From Gaeumannomyces sp. JS-464 (taxonomy: Eukaryota > Ascomycota > Sordariomycetes > Magnaporthales > Magnaporthaceae), in contig NGZR01000003.1 in the NCBI GenBank assembly GCA_002197995.1, positions 1,488,001-1,552,000 of the forward strand: a DNA stretch of 64,000 bases, in the 5' to 3' direction. Made by a program: the position numbers and the translations under genes. Positions within the stretch are counted from its first letter, which is position 1; each line of letters starts with the position of its first letter. A model generated the notes under the pieces. The model saw nothing but the letters and a program-made list of their open reading frames with translations, made no database searches and had not been told where the DNA came from. This document shows, in pieces, positions 11,691 through 24,379 of this stretch.

Positions 11691-14466
11691 ACATCACCCA
11701 TCGATGCTGCAGTTCCTTATCTGGGAGCCCTGGCACCAGGTGTGGGACTCTTGTCTGTCTCGACTGAGCTGGATTCGGAATTCGCAAGTGCTGCAGCAGC
11801 CGGCGGAAGCAGCAGGCAGATCCGGCAGGACAGGGAGGGGAAAACCTCTCAACAAGGGCTTCGATCCATGGACCTGCTCCTTCCTTCATTACTGACTCTC
11901 GTTTGGTGTTCGGTCGAGCCTGTCGAGTAATAAATTCCCCTGTAGGTGGAACCCGATCGGGAAAGGACCTGAATTACCCGCGAGGCGGGGCGGTATTTGG
12001 AATGTGGTCTTTGATTCTGCAGCCAGGAAGCTGCTTCCTAATGGGGAAAGTCGACACTCGACAAGACTGGTGCTGACAGAGCTTATGTTTCTCACCGTTC
12101 GAGGTCTCCCGCGGCTTGGTATATTGCCCGCCCGCCCTGACGAGAATGAAGACTTGGAGCCACAACAGAAACCAAGTGAAAACAAGGGGGCTCGCCGAGG
12201 GGAGACCGGCCGTCGAGCACGGCCAGCAGGGAGCGAAGATAAGTGAGGGGGGCGTCGCATTCTGTTATTTAGCGACGGGCCTAGCGGTGGCTCGTCTGGG
12301 CCTGTAATTGTTTCCGATCAAGTGCAAATTGACGCAGGGAGCGGCTCCCTGTGAGCGTGTGTGTTTTTGTTTACTTTTCTTGTTCAACACGGGTTTGGCA
12401 GCGTCGCATTGCATCTGTCTGGCGCGTTTGATATCGCTAGGCTCGGGTGTGTGTATGTGCCCGCGCGTCTATTCCGTTTTGTGGAATCAGCCGGTTGGAA
12501 GGAAGTGGGCGGCTGCTGGTTGGTTGGATTGGGCGTCTGCACACCGTATTACACCGTACAACCAAGACGAAAAAAAAAAAATCTACGCAGTAGCACTGCG
12601 CGTGGAGCAGCTGGAACCCGTATCCGCGTCGCCTGCCCAAGCCTTGGCCCGGACTCGCCTGCATACCGACATGCTAACGCGTTCGGAGGTATATTACCTC
12701 GCACCTGGGTTGGAAGGGGTGGTGGTGTTACAGTGACAAGTGCAGCCGCCGCTCGCCGACGCTGCCAACATCTCGGGACGACGCAAAAGGGAAAGCCCAC
12801 AGGCAGCGTTGCACTATGTGTGTGTGGCAGCATCTCCATTTTGTTACGAATCCACCATAACGCGACCAGGCGACGACGGGGTCGACGAACGGGTCAACGC
12901 ACCTTGCTCCACCCCAGCCCCCGTTGAGAAGGAAAAAGCCCGCCAGAAAACCGGCCAGAGGGAGAGAAAACAAAAGAGGGATGGAAACGAAATAAAACCA
13001 AAAGGAAAGAAGGGGGACGAACGATGGGCGGTGCACACAGCCCACGTTGCATCCGGCCGGGGAACGCACCGAATTGCCCGTGGAGACAAACCTGAGCAAA
13101 AGCGTGCCAACCTCAGAGGTCCGGTGCACCTACCACCACCGCCATAGGGCTGGGTCGTTGTGGGAAAAAGCTTCCAACAAAGGTTCCCTCGGGGTTGGGC
13201 TTGCGGCGGATGTGTGACCAGTCACCGCCCACCAATAACCCGCCCACTTCTTTTTTTTTTTTTTTTTTTTGCTGTCTCCCAACTTATTTCTCAGGCTAAT
13301 CCGACGCAATCGAACCAAGCCAAAGCAAATTTCTTCCCGCGGCCACCACACCTTGCCGGTAGATTCCATCGAGCCATCCATCCAACCCAACATCTCGCCC
13401 GATCTGGAGGGGAAGGATGGACGCAAGTGCGTCACCCGCGTCACCACACGGAGGATTTTCCCTTTCGGTTGTGGGTAGTCTGGTTCTCGGTATCTCTCTT
13501 GTGTGTTTTTCTCCGTCGTACGTAAAACGGCCCACCGAAAAGGCCGGCTGGGCTGCCTCTTCCGGTTCGGGTATCTTCTTTGGGAGCTTTCACATCCAAA
13601 CAAGAGGCGTGAGTTTAAAAAAGCGGGGGTGTTGTTTGTGTGTGTGTTTCGATGAATGAATGGGCCAGGCCAAATGGCCGTGGCCTGTGCACCTTGGAAG
13701 TGGAGGTGGGGATTTTGGGGTGTGCGTTTTTTTTTTCTTTCCCCTTCTTCTCTTTTGTTCACCTTCCCTGTCCGGATGGGTTTTCCTTCAAACGCGGGTG
13801 TGGATGCCAAGTGGCTCGTTCCAATGGAAATGACTGGACTGCCTGCCTCAAACTGGATGGCGTGAACGGCTGGACAGGGGTAGGTCCCTGCTCGAGGTGC
13901 CGTAGCGTCGTTTCAAGTTTTGCTGGGGAGAGCAACGAGGGAGAAGAGAGGGCGCGCTTGCTATTTCCGTCCGACGGAACGACTTGTGGCTGGTGCGTGC
14001 ACCAGCAGTTGGCAAGGTGGCAGCAGCACGCACCACCCTCGACATGGAAGGAGATTGAACCGACTGCACCTGCTCTCACTGACTGGGCTGCGCCGCACTG
14101 ACTGCAACCTGGGCGGTGCAAAGTGGGGTTTGTCGGTGGTTGATGTCTTGGAGGGAGGTCACCCCGAAACGGCGCGGGAAAAAAAAGACTGGTACCACAC
14201 AAGACAGCCCGCCGACATGGGCTGGCTGTCTGTGTCTCTGTCTCAACTGTCTGTCTTGTCTTTGCTGCAGAGAGGGCCTTGCTCGCTGCAAGTCCGAAGT
14301 GGCTCGACCGTTTTGTCATGGCATGGGCACCGGCGGGTCAGAGTGGCAGGGCAGGGCACGAAGTCGAAGGCATCCCAGCTTCTTGGCTGTTGCACATGGG
14401 GCTGTTCAGAGTTTGGTGCGTGCGTGCGTGGGCACGCATATGTGTGTGTCGTGTGTGTGAATGCGT

Positions 14467-14503
14467 AGAAAATAAACATAAAAATAAAATAAAAATAAAA
14501 GTA
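14467..14503. repeat. A-rich AAATA-type microsatellite
   Basis: Imperfect AAATAAAA units, preceded directly by a short GT/GTGT-rich stretch (about 14436-14459). Confidence 0.65.
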
Positions 14504-16658
14504 TAGCCTCTATCTGAGACGAAACCAGGATTCCTGTCCCAGTCTTCCTTCACAGCGGCGAGTCCTCCCAAATAGACTGGCCGGGGCCCAGTGGAGGGTA
14601 TCCTCGGAGGGCTTGTGGTCCGATGCGAGATGATGGAGATGGCGGCCTCGTCTGGTCCAATGGCTTTTGGTCATCTCTACCATTTCCTTGGGCGTCGCTT
14701 GGTCAGTTTGCTGACCAGACCTGTCCCTAGAAAGCCGGCCGGGCCCAGGCCCTTTGATGGGTCCTCCATTGTTTTGTTTGTTTTTGACTTATCTCCCCTC
14801 CCCTTGCTTTTTCTCTCCTTCTATCTTATTCCTGCCGTCATTCACGATCCTTGACGCCATTTTTTTTTTTTTTTTGTTCATTGAAAGCCTCGCAAGACTA
14901 GGCTGATGGCGCCACCTGGAAAACGACCTTGCTACCTAACCTCTCGACTTTCCCCTCGCTCCCTCCGTTTGTGATGGTTCGTGGGCCTCCCCTGTGTTAA
15001 TGTGTTAATCTCCGATCACGATCCTACCCCCCTTGCCCGCCGATGAGGGGCAATCAAGATGTGCGTGCGGGAACGACAAACACTACCGGCTGCCGATTAT
15101 ACCCGACCCGACCGACCTGTTGCCCATAAACAAAAACCGTTTCCGCGAAACCTGTCAGTGTGGGACCTCTCAAAATGATAGGACTATCGAGAATAGAAGC
15201 CGCTGCATCTCGTCTATCCCCCAGAGTCAAGTCGGTCCGCCGGGCCCGCATCATCCATCCCTCGCCGCTGCCCGGGGCGGACAAGGAGCTCCATGACCAA
15301 GGGCCGCGCCACGGTCTCATATCCCGGGCGTGATATCACCAAGGGGCATGGCGTTCATGGGTTTACCATGGTAACGGCGCGCCGGGCTTTCCACCGCGCG
15401 TCGCCATCGGTCTCCGTCGCTAGGTACCTACTTAGGCAGGCGCGCACTCGGCTATTCTTGTTCTTTGTTCCAACCCAATCCCGCACCGGGTACCAGACAC
15501 GGGCGCCAGCATGGAAAAGACCCACCGCCCAGCCACACCAGGCCCCTGGTAGCATACGACAACCATCCACTAAGAAATACATCCCTGGGCTGGACGAGCG
15601 AATCAAGTCAATTTACCCAGATTTCTCCTTTACCTGCCAGCCAAAAAGGAAAACAGAAAAGAAAAGAGAAAAAAAAAAAGCAGTACCTAGCAATAAACAG
15701 TAAAACCGCCCGATTCACTATTCAACCAACAACACGCCCACCCTATGGCGTGGCCAGATCATCTCGCAGCGTCCCGACAGGGCCAGACGCCACGGGCGCA
15801 TCCAAACCGGATTTTTGGGAAATGTCTCTGGCGTTGTGCTCGTGAGGTAATTTGTTGCATGACAGACAGGAGGAGGGCAGACATTTGGCCATGCCTCACA
15901 ACACACACTCTCTCTCTCTCTCTGACAGGCCACTTACCTACCTACCTACCTCTATACAACAGAGAGGGAATGACGCTCGCGCACCCGTCGACCGTCGCGC
16001 AGCCCCAATTGCCGCTGCCAGCTCGAGCTACACACATGGCAGGCAGACAGGCACGTGAGGTGGACGGATGATGGATACCTGCCCACAACATGGTCCGACC
16101 TCGCCCGTGTCTAGCTTCACTCCAACCTCCGCAAAATGGCCCGGCGGGCGGCGAGGCGGGATCCTTTCTTGACAGCCCGCGGGACGTCACACACACACAC
16201 GTGCGCGCTGACAGGTGGACGTACGAGCGCCCAATGCCGCCCGGCCTGGACGCATCAAAGGAATGGGGGGGCCCTGCTCACCTTTACATATGCAGCAGCT
16301 GCTGCAGCTTTAGTGTTTCCAATACGAAGTGACCCAAGCTAAACCGAAAAGATCGCCTGCGCCGCGGCTGTTTGCTCGTCTGGCAGGTGTCTCTTACCTT
16401 CAGATAGGCAGGTACCTAGGTGGCAGGATCCAATGGAACCTCGATATTAGCAAAGCACGCAAAGCCGACACGCTCCTCCATTCATGCAGGCCTTCGGATC
16501 GCGGGTCCGACCCATGCTAGACTTTGTAATTTCTAAAAGAAAAAGCAAGTCTGCCGCGACTCGTAGACTCGTAAACTCCTGTGAGACGCAGGCCGCATGC
16601 ATTCAACATCTGTACATGCTTTTTTAGTGAGGAGGGGAAACTTAGAAAGCAAAAGTTC

Positions 16659-16663
16659 AAAAA
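16659..16663 (-). terminator. Pol III T-run terminator of the tRNA-Ser
   Basis: Just past the 3' end of the tRNA on the minus strand there is a run of five T, the usual RNA polymerase III stop signal. A second T-run follows a few bases later. Confidence 0.6.
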
Positions 16664-16666
16664 TAT

Positions 16667-16763
16667 CGACAACGACGCGATTCGAACGCGCGCGCCCGAA
16701 GGCATTGGCTTTGTTATTCGTGAAAATAGCAGGCCAACGGATTAACCACTCTCCCACGTTGTC
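16667..16763 (-). tRNA. tRNA-Ser(GCU) with intron
   Basis: Read on the minus strand, the first seven bases (GACAACG) pair perfectly with CGTTGTC before the discriminator G. A TTCGAAT T-loop is flanked by a five-pair stem with one G-U pair. There is a D-arm with AGTGGTTAA and a class II variable arm with a TTCG loop, which points to Ser or Leu. The anticodon stem TTGGC/GCCAA closes a loop beginning CTGCTA, placing GCU as anticodon and so decoding AGC/AGU. An insertion of about 16 nt after position 37 is the intron, at the canonical place. The identity rests on manual folding. Confidence 0.85.
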
Positions 16764-17614
16764 TGTGGAAGCTGTCTGAGTCAGGCGGGTTCAATCATTT
16801 ATCAGCCCGTCTGTGCCCACCCTGCATGCAGCCCGAGCCATTGCAAAGTGGTATGACCAGAAGCCATGCATCCGATCCACAACATGGCTGTCAAACTCGA
16901 CATCACAGGCCTGTTCTGGGAACCTACCTACATATTACCGACCTGCTAGGCATCAGGTGCGTTTTTCGTGCTACTCTTGCTGCTCACATGCTCCAAGCGA
17001 TTGGTCGAACTCATCCATCATCACAGTTCGTCACCCGGCGTCTCCTTGCCAAGAAAAAAATACAAAGGCATCATTATTAGAATGAGAGTATTAATGAAGT
17101 TCGAGTTTCCGAATAGTAATAAAAAAAATGCTGTCCCTATTCAGGACGATGTCCACCAAACTGGGTGTCATGGGGTATTTTTTTTGCAGTCGTGCCTGAC
17201 CACCAGCGTGCGCCTCTTCGTCTGTAGGTAGTCTCCTGCCCTGCCCATCGGATAAAGCAAATAACAAGACTCTGGGTACAAAGCAAAGAAGTAAGGAGCG
17301 ACAAATGCCCGAGGGCGAGAGCTAGAGCAGGAGGGGGAATGTTCGTCCCTGCCCGAAATATTAATGAAAGAAGTAAAACCAAAAGACCCTTCCTACGCTC
17401 ACGATACATGACTCTTTCGTTAAAGAAAATAAATGAAAGCTACCCATCGACCAGAGCGCCTCGCCCAAAGTTCACCCATTAAAAAGAGAGTAAAAAAAGA
17501 AGAGAAAATAGCGGCCGGTTCATAGTGAACAAAAGCAACGATGGCGAAACAGCCGAGGCAAGGCCTTCAGGTTGCGAGCAAACGGCGAGCTGATTTGGGT
17601 GACAAGACGGCATC
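16764..17614. other. Intergenic stretch between tRNA-Ser and TBC gene
   Basis: No gene seen. The part from about 17080 to 17520 is A/T-richer than its surroundings. It should carry the upstream flank of the tRNA and the 3' UTR of the TBC gene. Confidence 0.55.
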
Positions 17615-20600
17615 CTACGCCTTCTTCTTTCCCTGGCGATGTTTCCACTCGGCCCTTGTAATTTTCATCAGGAGTTCCTCGTCCTTGATGGGGACCCATG
17701 ACGTCAAAACCTTCATGGCATTCTCAAAGTCCGAGTCGAGGAGAATTTCAGCTAGGGCGTGTATTAGCGCAGCTGCCGCTGCGTGGAGAATGTCCAGGTT
17801 CAATGGCGCCTCGTTGGGTTCCGCGCCAGGGCTCGGTGGTGATGGCTCCCCGAGGAGCATAAAAACGTCCCAAACCCGGAGCTGCGCCGGAAATGGAACA
17901 GATAGATTGAAGAGAGTAAGGTACCAACGGGTGGCATAGGCTGTTGGGTCGATGCAGAGCTCGGTCTAGAATGTGAAACCCGTCAGATTGTGCATGCAGA
18001 ATTTGTCAACCAAGGGGCCTTGCATACCAGCTTGTGAGCGACTTCCTTGTCCCTAAGCCAGTCCCTCTCAAAGTCCTTGAGCGCCGTCATCAGGCTACCG
18101 AAGCCTGGCTCGTAGAGTCTCTCGAGCCCTCTGTACCTCCACATGAGGACCAGCATGACAAAGGCCTTCTCCTCGTCGTAGTAGCATAGCATAGTAGCGG
18201 CCAATGAGGCCATGCCCTGCACGTAGCCGGTGTCGGGGAAGTAGAGTGATAGCGCGTGGAGGACCCTGAAAAGAAGGCGCTGGCCCCCGCGGTACCGCCG
18301 ACGAAACATGATGTGACGATTAATCGTTCGTGGGACGTCGAGATCGATCTGCGTATCGTCGGCCGAGCTGACGCCCTGCAGGCGCTGGAATTCAGCCGTT
18401 AACTGCTCGTCTGTAGTGTTTGAGCCGTGCTGCCTGGCGCTTGCGGTGAGGAATGAGTACCACGCCGCCGCGCGCCAACAGTCGGGGATCCCTTTCCAGG
18501 TGCGATCGATCACCTTGGCGTTCTTTGGGTCAAAGTGGAATTCCATGCCCTGCCCCGACTGGCCTTTATGGCTGACTTTGGCCATTTTCCTCCACTTCTC
18601 CGTTCTCTCCCATTCCTTCCTCTTGAAGGCCTCTGAGATCTTCTCCACCTGTTCATCCTCGACAATGTCCGACAGGCCAGGCGTTAGCGTTAACATACCG
18701 CCGGCCTCGTCCATCAATCTCCTGTCCCGGTTGTGCGGGAGCAGGTTGGCTGCGGCCCGGACCGAGGAGCGGCCTGATCGTCTTGACGCGGTGGAAATTT
18801 CCGAAGACTGGGTGTTCAAGGACCGTGCCGAGACTTTTCGGGTCGGCCCGCGCCCCGGGGACAAAGTCGAGCCGTAGACAGCGGAGTCCATCCTCCTAAC
18901 CAGCACGTTCCTCGTCCTGGGCGTCGTTTGCTGTGGTTTAGGCCCGGCGCCATCCCCCCTGGACTCGGTCCTTCTCGGGTTCGGGGAGATGAAGCCAAAG
19001 CGATCGACATCAGCGCCATCGATATCCTCCCAGTCCTCTATGCCGCCTGCCAACTCAAACTCCCTCTTAGCGAGGTTATCTCGTCGCAGCGACGACGAGC
19101 TGGTTGGCCGTGGCGTATCTGTGATAGCGCGGTTTGGGGAGAGGCTGTCGCCTGCGGGAGAACGAGATCTGCGTGAGAGCACGAGCGAATCGTGTCAATA
19201 GTGATTGACGCGGGCGCGTAGGAGGGGGTCTTATGTTCGGGTTGACTAGGAAACCATACGCGGCATTCACTTCCCCGTCCGATGGGACATCCGCTGCGGG
19301 CTCGGGGCGGTCGCCAAACGACGAGCCCGGCCCCCTATCGACCCACCCGCCCTCCTCCTCGTCGGGCCCATAGAGCGATCTCACCTTTTGCGATTCTCTC
19401 TCCATGTCGACGGCCAAGATTCGGATGTTGGGCATATCCATCGTCTTGGGCGCAGGGGCGGGCGGCGAGCTCTGGCTCGAGCTGTCGGCGGTCGGGCCGG
19501 CGCGGGAGGACGACGGGGTCGATGGGGCCGCGTCGGCAACGGTCGTGGGCGAGGGTGGCGCGACCGCGACCGAGATGGCCGGGGTGGTGGCGGCGGCGGG
19601 CTCCATGACGGGAGCCGGCGCGGATTTGGCAGGAGGATGTGGCTTCCCCACTGCACGCTTCCCGCCAAACATGACACTACCCCGATGGGAGAAGGTTAAT
19701 TGGGTGAGTAAGTCATCCTCCAGGAGGCTGTCGGTTGGGATGGCAGTGGTGATGGGAAGAAATTCAGAAATGTCCGATTGAGCCTGGGAATGCGACGGTG
19801 ATGGCGGGCAGGGATCTTGATTGGCCCCACCCCCAAGACCCTGCTGCTGCCATTTTTGGGACGTGGACGAGGAGCCCCGCGATTTGGGCGGCAGGGATGC
19901 AGCATCACCCCCGGCCGAGGGGGATGACGGCGGGTTCTCGGCGGGCGTTGCAGGTGGTGCGACGTCCATCTCGTCCACATCCTTGGACAGACTCTTCTTC
20001 CTCAACCGGTTCGGCTGCTGCCCAGGCGCCGGTCGCAGGCTAAAGGCTCTCGCCATCTTCCTGCTGGCTGCACGCGTCAGGCTCACGGGTGGATTGACCG
20101 TCGGCGAAGAGGAGCCAGAAGGAAGACGCGGAGATGTTGGGATTGGGGCGGCCCTGGGGCTCTCAAATAGGGCATGGATTGGGATCTCGGTCGAGAGGGC
20201 GCGACGTGCACCGGCGCCGACGCCAGACGCCGCCGTCTCGTGGCTGCGGCGAGTGGTAAAACTGATGGCGTCGCCAAGGATGGAAACAGCGGGCTCCCGG
20301 ACGTTGAACTTGGCGAAAACGGCCGGGTCCTCCTCGCACTCCTCGTGGATGGTCGAGGTCGGGGTTGCAGGCGCGAGCACCGAGTCGCGCTTCCCGTCGT
20401 CGGCGGCGGCGGCTGAGGACGGCTGGGTGGCGCCACGGGGGCGGAAGGCCGGGTGCTGCTCGTTTGGCGAGATGGGCGGGGGTGCCACAATGACGGTGGC
20501 TCCCGACGCGATGGAGACGGGGCGGGTTGTCGTCCTGGCCGGGTTCCGGGGCGGGACGGGGATGACGGGGATGGGTGGTTTCGCCTGGACAGTCTGCTCG

Positions 20601-20704
20601 TAGCGGAGGGCAACGAGAGATGTGTCGTCACGAAAGGGGGCGATGCGCGCGGCGGGCTTGTTCTTGTACCGCACGCTCGCGCTGGCCAGTTTGTGTGGCG
20701 CCAT
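17615..20704 (-). CDS. TBC-domain Rab GTPase-activating protein
   Basis: Three exons, 20704-19260, 19168-18028 and 17965-17615, total 2,937 nt (978 residues). Both introns (91 and 62 nt) fit in phase, with donors GTATGG and GTATGC, and TTGAC and CTGAC branch points. The first 650 or so residues are Pro/Ser-rich and probably disordered. A TBC domain starts near residue 709 (IPDCWRAAAW) and carries both catalytic fingers: Arg in IDLDVPRT (about 762) and Gln in YVQGM (about 799). TBC proteins speed GTP hydrolysis by Rab GTPases using this Arg/Gln pair, so the protein should act on membranes in vesicle traffic. The Rab partner cannot be told from sequence. The reading frame is intact. I did not assign it to a named Gyp group. 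Confidence 0.9.
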
Positions 20705-23700
20705 GACCGCGTGTGTACAGTCGGCAGGCGGCGCAGGACACTGAGCGACCGTCCACTGATGGCCGTGCGGAGGCTAGCGGGAGATGACCACTGTGCCCCA
20801 GGCACGCTGACGCGACATCAACCCAGGGGCGCTGGCTTTGGAGCGGCCGGGCGTCAATTCGCCAGCTGGCCAGTTGTGCGTGCACTCTTGCACTTTGCAC
20901 TTTTTCGTCCTCGTCGGGCTTGATGCCGTGCTCTAGCGTGCGTAGCGATCCGGCGATGGATCTGTGACTGGAGCTGGCAGCGGTACACCCAGATCCGAAA
21001 AGACAGACAGGCAGGCAGGCCGGAGAAACAAAACTAAGGTCTCGGCCTGGTGAAACAAAGTACGAGGCGTGTCCCGAAGAGGCAGGCACGGAGCAGGGAA
21101 ACAGCGAGGGCGAAGAAAAGTGAAGACACACAGTTCGCCGGTGCAGTGCTGGTCGGGGACTCGATGTTATTGTATGGAGCTTGCCTGTTTGTGCGTGCAC
21201 CTGATTTTGTCGGCGGCTTGGTGGTGTCGAGTTTGCTCAAGCAGGGCGGAAGGAAAACAAACAAATGATGAATAATGATCAAAAGCAAAATATTGATTGT
21301 TGACACCTGGGCTTGCTCAAACCGGGAATCTAGGGATGGGCTCACACAGAGTTCGCGTGGGAGGGAGGGCGGCTTAGACCATCAAATATTGTGTCTCCAA
21401 ACTATCGTCGGCTAGAAGCTGGCTGGGTGGAATGCGACTTTGGCCTGGGAATGCAAGCATGCAGACCAGAGACCAAGCGGCCGAGTCAAGGTGGTGCCTT
21501 CCCTCTATTTTTTTTCTCGGCCGGCCACCACCAGCACGCGGAGTCACAGCTCCATCCCCGCGCCTCCCCGTCTCGGCCTGTGTGGTGTTTTGCACCTGCC
21601 ACCGGACGCAGGACCTACTTGGCTTAGCCTGCCAGATAGCGGCATCCACCCGTCCCCGTCGCCATGGGCCGCCGCCTGTTGGGCTGCTGGGATCCGCGGC
21701 CGTTCCCATGGCCGTGGATGGGCCTGCCAACCACGTCGCAGGGTGCCATCAGCCATTGATTTCCCATGTGAGCCAGTAGGAGCCTGCCACAGCGCCATCC
21801 TGCAAGGTATTGCGAAGGCCTCCTTACCGGTTCAGCCTCTACTGTCCACTCTCCTCTATTGCACCGACCGCTCCCATCGTCGGGCCCAGTTGGCGACTCG
21901 GTAGTGGTCATGGTAAAAGCAACGAACATGGGGGGCACCTTGAGGGTCGATGGTGAAAGTGGGTGGAGTGGAGGAAGTGGCACACTCAGGCCAGTCATGG
22001 CACGTCCTGGACCCCAGCACGCTCCGAGGCTCCCGGCACTAGGAGGAGGGAACCTAAACTACTTGCAGGCCGATGCACCCAATGCCGGGAGATGGAGACC
22101 CATGTGCTTCGGAAGCGGGACGAGGGAAATAAAGAAGGCTCGCAGAGAGAAAAGGCTGTCGCTGGTGGCTGAAAAAAGGAGAAGCGAGGCCTTTGCAGCC
22201 GTGGGATTGGCTGGTAGCGATGAGGTCAATATCAAAGCCAAAGCAGGCCACCTCCCCATCCATCATCCATCCATCCCTACCCCAACGTATGCCCCGAGAG
22301 CTTCCATGTGAGCTTGCTTGCGCACACGCTCCCTTTTCCATAAAAAATAAAAAAAATAAAAATAAAAAAACAAAAAAAACATGCAACCCTAAAGCGGTGT
22401 AAATAATGCATGGAATCAAAGTCACCGCCTGTTCCCGCCAATCGGCCGGCGTCGGGAGCAGTGGCCCCCCAAATATGGGCATCCGTCCCGCAGGTGGGAC
22501 TATGTAGACCGTTCGGTATGGAACCTGGAACCTTTTCTTGTGTGTGCCCGGTCATGGGAAAAAGGGATTGGCTGATGTGCGTCTCGAGGACGGCCCTGCC
22601 TCCGCGATCTGCAGAACAAAAGACGGGGGCCCGGCCTCCGCGTCGCTCCTCAGTGGGCTTAAATCGGCTTAGATTACAAAGAAAGACCTAGGTTTGCCTG
22701 CCATTTACACCGCTGCCCGCCGCGCGCGGTTTTCTTTCTTTTTCTTCGTTCGAGAAGGTTGGCACGAGGCCAGAGCTCTCACAGGCGGGGCACACAGGGT
22801 CCTGTTTTATTGGCGTGTCCTGACGTGGCAATTTAGCCAGATCACCCATGCTTGGCCCCGCCCGCGAACCACATTCCGTTCCGGATTGGGCACCAGGCAG
22901 GGATAGGAGGTGGAAGGCGGGAAAAAAACAAGTCAAGACGACCAAACAGGACCAAATACTTAAGATACCATGTGGAAATACAGAATCCCTCCTTTCTCTA
23001 GCCATCCGAGGTCGTTTGCCCTCCACAAGAAACATGTGCTTAGCAGTGGCATGGAAGCACAACTTCCTCCGCATCCATTCAACCCTCCATCTGGGCCCCC
23101 TCTGGCGCCCATTCCACCGCGTCCGGCACACACAAGGCCACGAGGTGAACACACGGCATGGCTTCGTGCCTAGGTAGGCTCTGCACTGGCTGGCATGTGG
23201 CATGTGCAAACCCACCACCACCGGCACACGGCGCCGTCGAGGTGCTACCAGGAAAAAAAAACACGAGAAAAGGCTACACGGTGCCTAACGAAGCGGCCAA
23301 GCACGCCACGGCTTGCCAAACCGAACAATACCAAGAATAATAATAAAAATAACGGTGCCAAAGTTGGTTGGGCGCGGTCGGGTCCCAGGCAGATCCCGAG
23401 TGGTACCTCGGCGCCGCCCTGTTCCTGCGTCAAGTAACCACATCCATCATTTCCCCCCTTCTCACTCACCCCTTACCTGAGGTTGCGGCGGGATCCTGCA
23501 GCGGCGCATGTATGCATGGAAAAGCACCAACAGCAGCCAGGCAGCAGCGGTAGCCGCCCGACCCAAACAGCAGAACACTGAGTAACCGTTGTTCCCAAGT
23601 GGGCGACACGGCTTGGTTTCGTAGGGTCCTGATTGGCCGCCGCCTTCCCTTTCCAACTTGGTCGCCTGCATGCGTGCTGCGACCATGACGGCCCCTGGTG

Positions 23701-24379
23701 TCTGTCGGCTGTGGGCTCGATTTTTCCTTGGGCTCCTTCTCGTTGGTAGCACGTATTCTGCTGGCTTGTGATTCGTTACGACAAGACAACAGACGGCAGG
23801 ATGGCAGGAAGGAGGAAGAGGGAAAAAAACAAAAAAAAACCAACCGTCCCGCCTCGTGCCCGACATGTGCCTTGTCCAGCTCACCAAGTCATTTCGCGTG
23901 TATGCAGGCTTCCATCCCGGAAATCTTCCCAACAGCCCGCGACCGTCATCATCCCATAATTCCCCTTGCAGCTTGCATATGCGCCGCTAGCCAACGCTAC
24001 TGTACCACATCGTCGGGATGTGCTCACTGGCAGACTGGCTAGACGATGCTCATCTAACCTGCATGCGTTGACGTGTATTAAATTTATAGCTTTGGGACAA
24101 GGGGTGTAACGGCATGTGGAATGACCGACGACGTAGAAGTAAAAAAAAGTAGTGACTGCCTGGAAAACAAGGGAAAATCCAGCCAACACAGCGAACGTCC
24201 TGCGCACCCAATCGAGATGGACCGGTAACGAGTAAGTCACTGAGATTTATGTTTGGAAAAGTGGGCAGAAACGCTCAGAGATGCCAACCGCCCCCAATGC
24301 AACCATAGAACGTCTTTTCGGTTCTCTCTTTCCTTCTTTGTCTTTGCCTGTATTCACACATGTCAAACACACACCCCAT
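20705..24379. other. Intergenic stretch between TBC and ankyrin-DIL genes
   Basis: Both neighbours are on the minus strand. The first kilobase should be the TBC promoter and leader. An A-rich AAATA-type tract lies at about 22338-22380, a CCTAGG motif at 23169-23179, and CAGG/CAGA tandem units near 21002. No coding sequence was recognised. Confidence 0.5.
22338..22380. repeat. A-rich AAATA-type microsatellite
   Basis: About 43 bases of A-runs broken by single T and C bases, the fourth tract of this kind in the window. Confidence 0.65.

Larger units (their letters stand above)
8160..16666. other. Long non-coding stretch upstream of the proline-rich gene
   Basis: About 8.5 kb without a recognisable gene. 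The longer open frames (for example 9442-10059 plus, 10462-11064 minus, 13130-13810 minus) are phenylalanine- or lysine-rich translations of homopolymers, or low-complexity sequence. The stretch includes three A-rich AAATA-type tracts, a 20-T run at 13251-13270, a 16-T run near 14860, CCTAGG-centred motifs near 9247, 15421 and 16411, and a (CT)n tract near 15909. The part nearest 8159 should hold the promoter and 5' leader of the proline-rich gene. Confidence 0.55.

Noticed and set aside
20705..24379. Possible intron-rich gene in this gap
   Set aside because: No pair of open frames could be joined over plausible splice sites to give a protein-like sequence.
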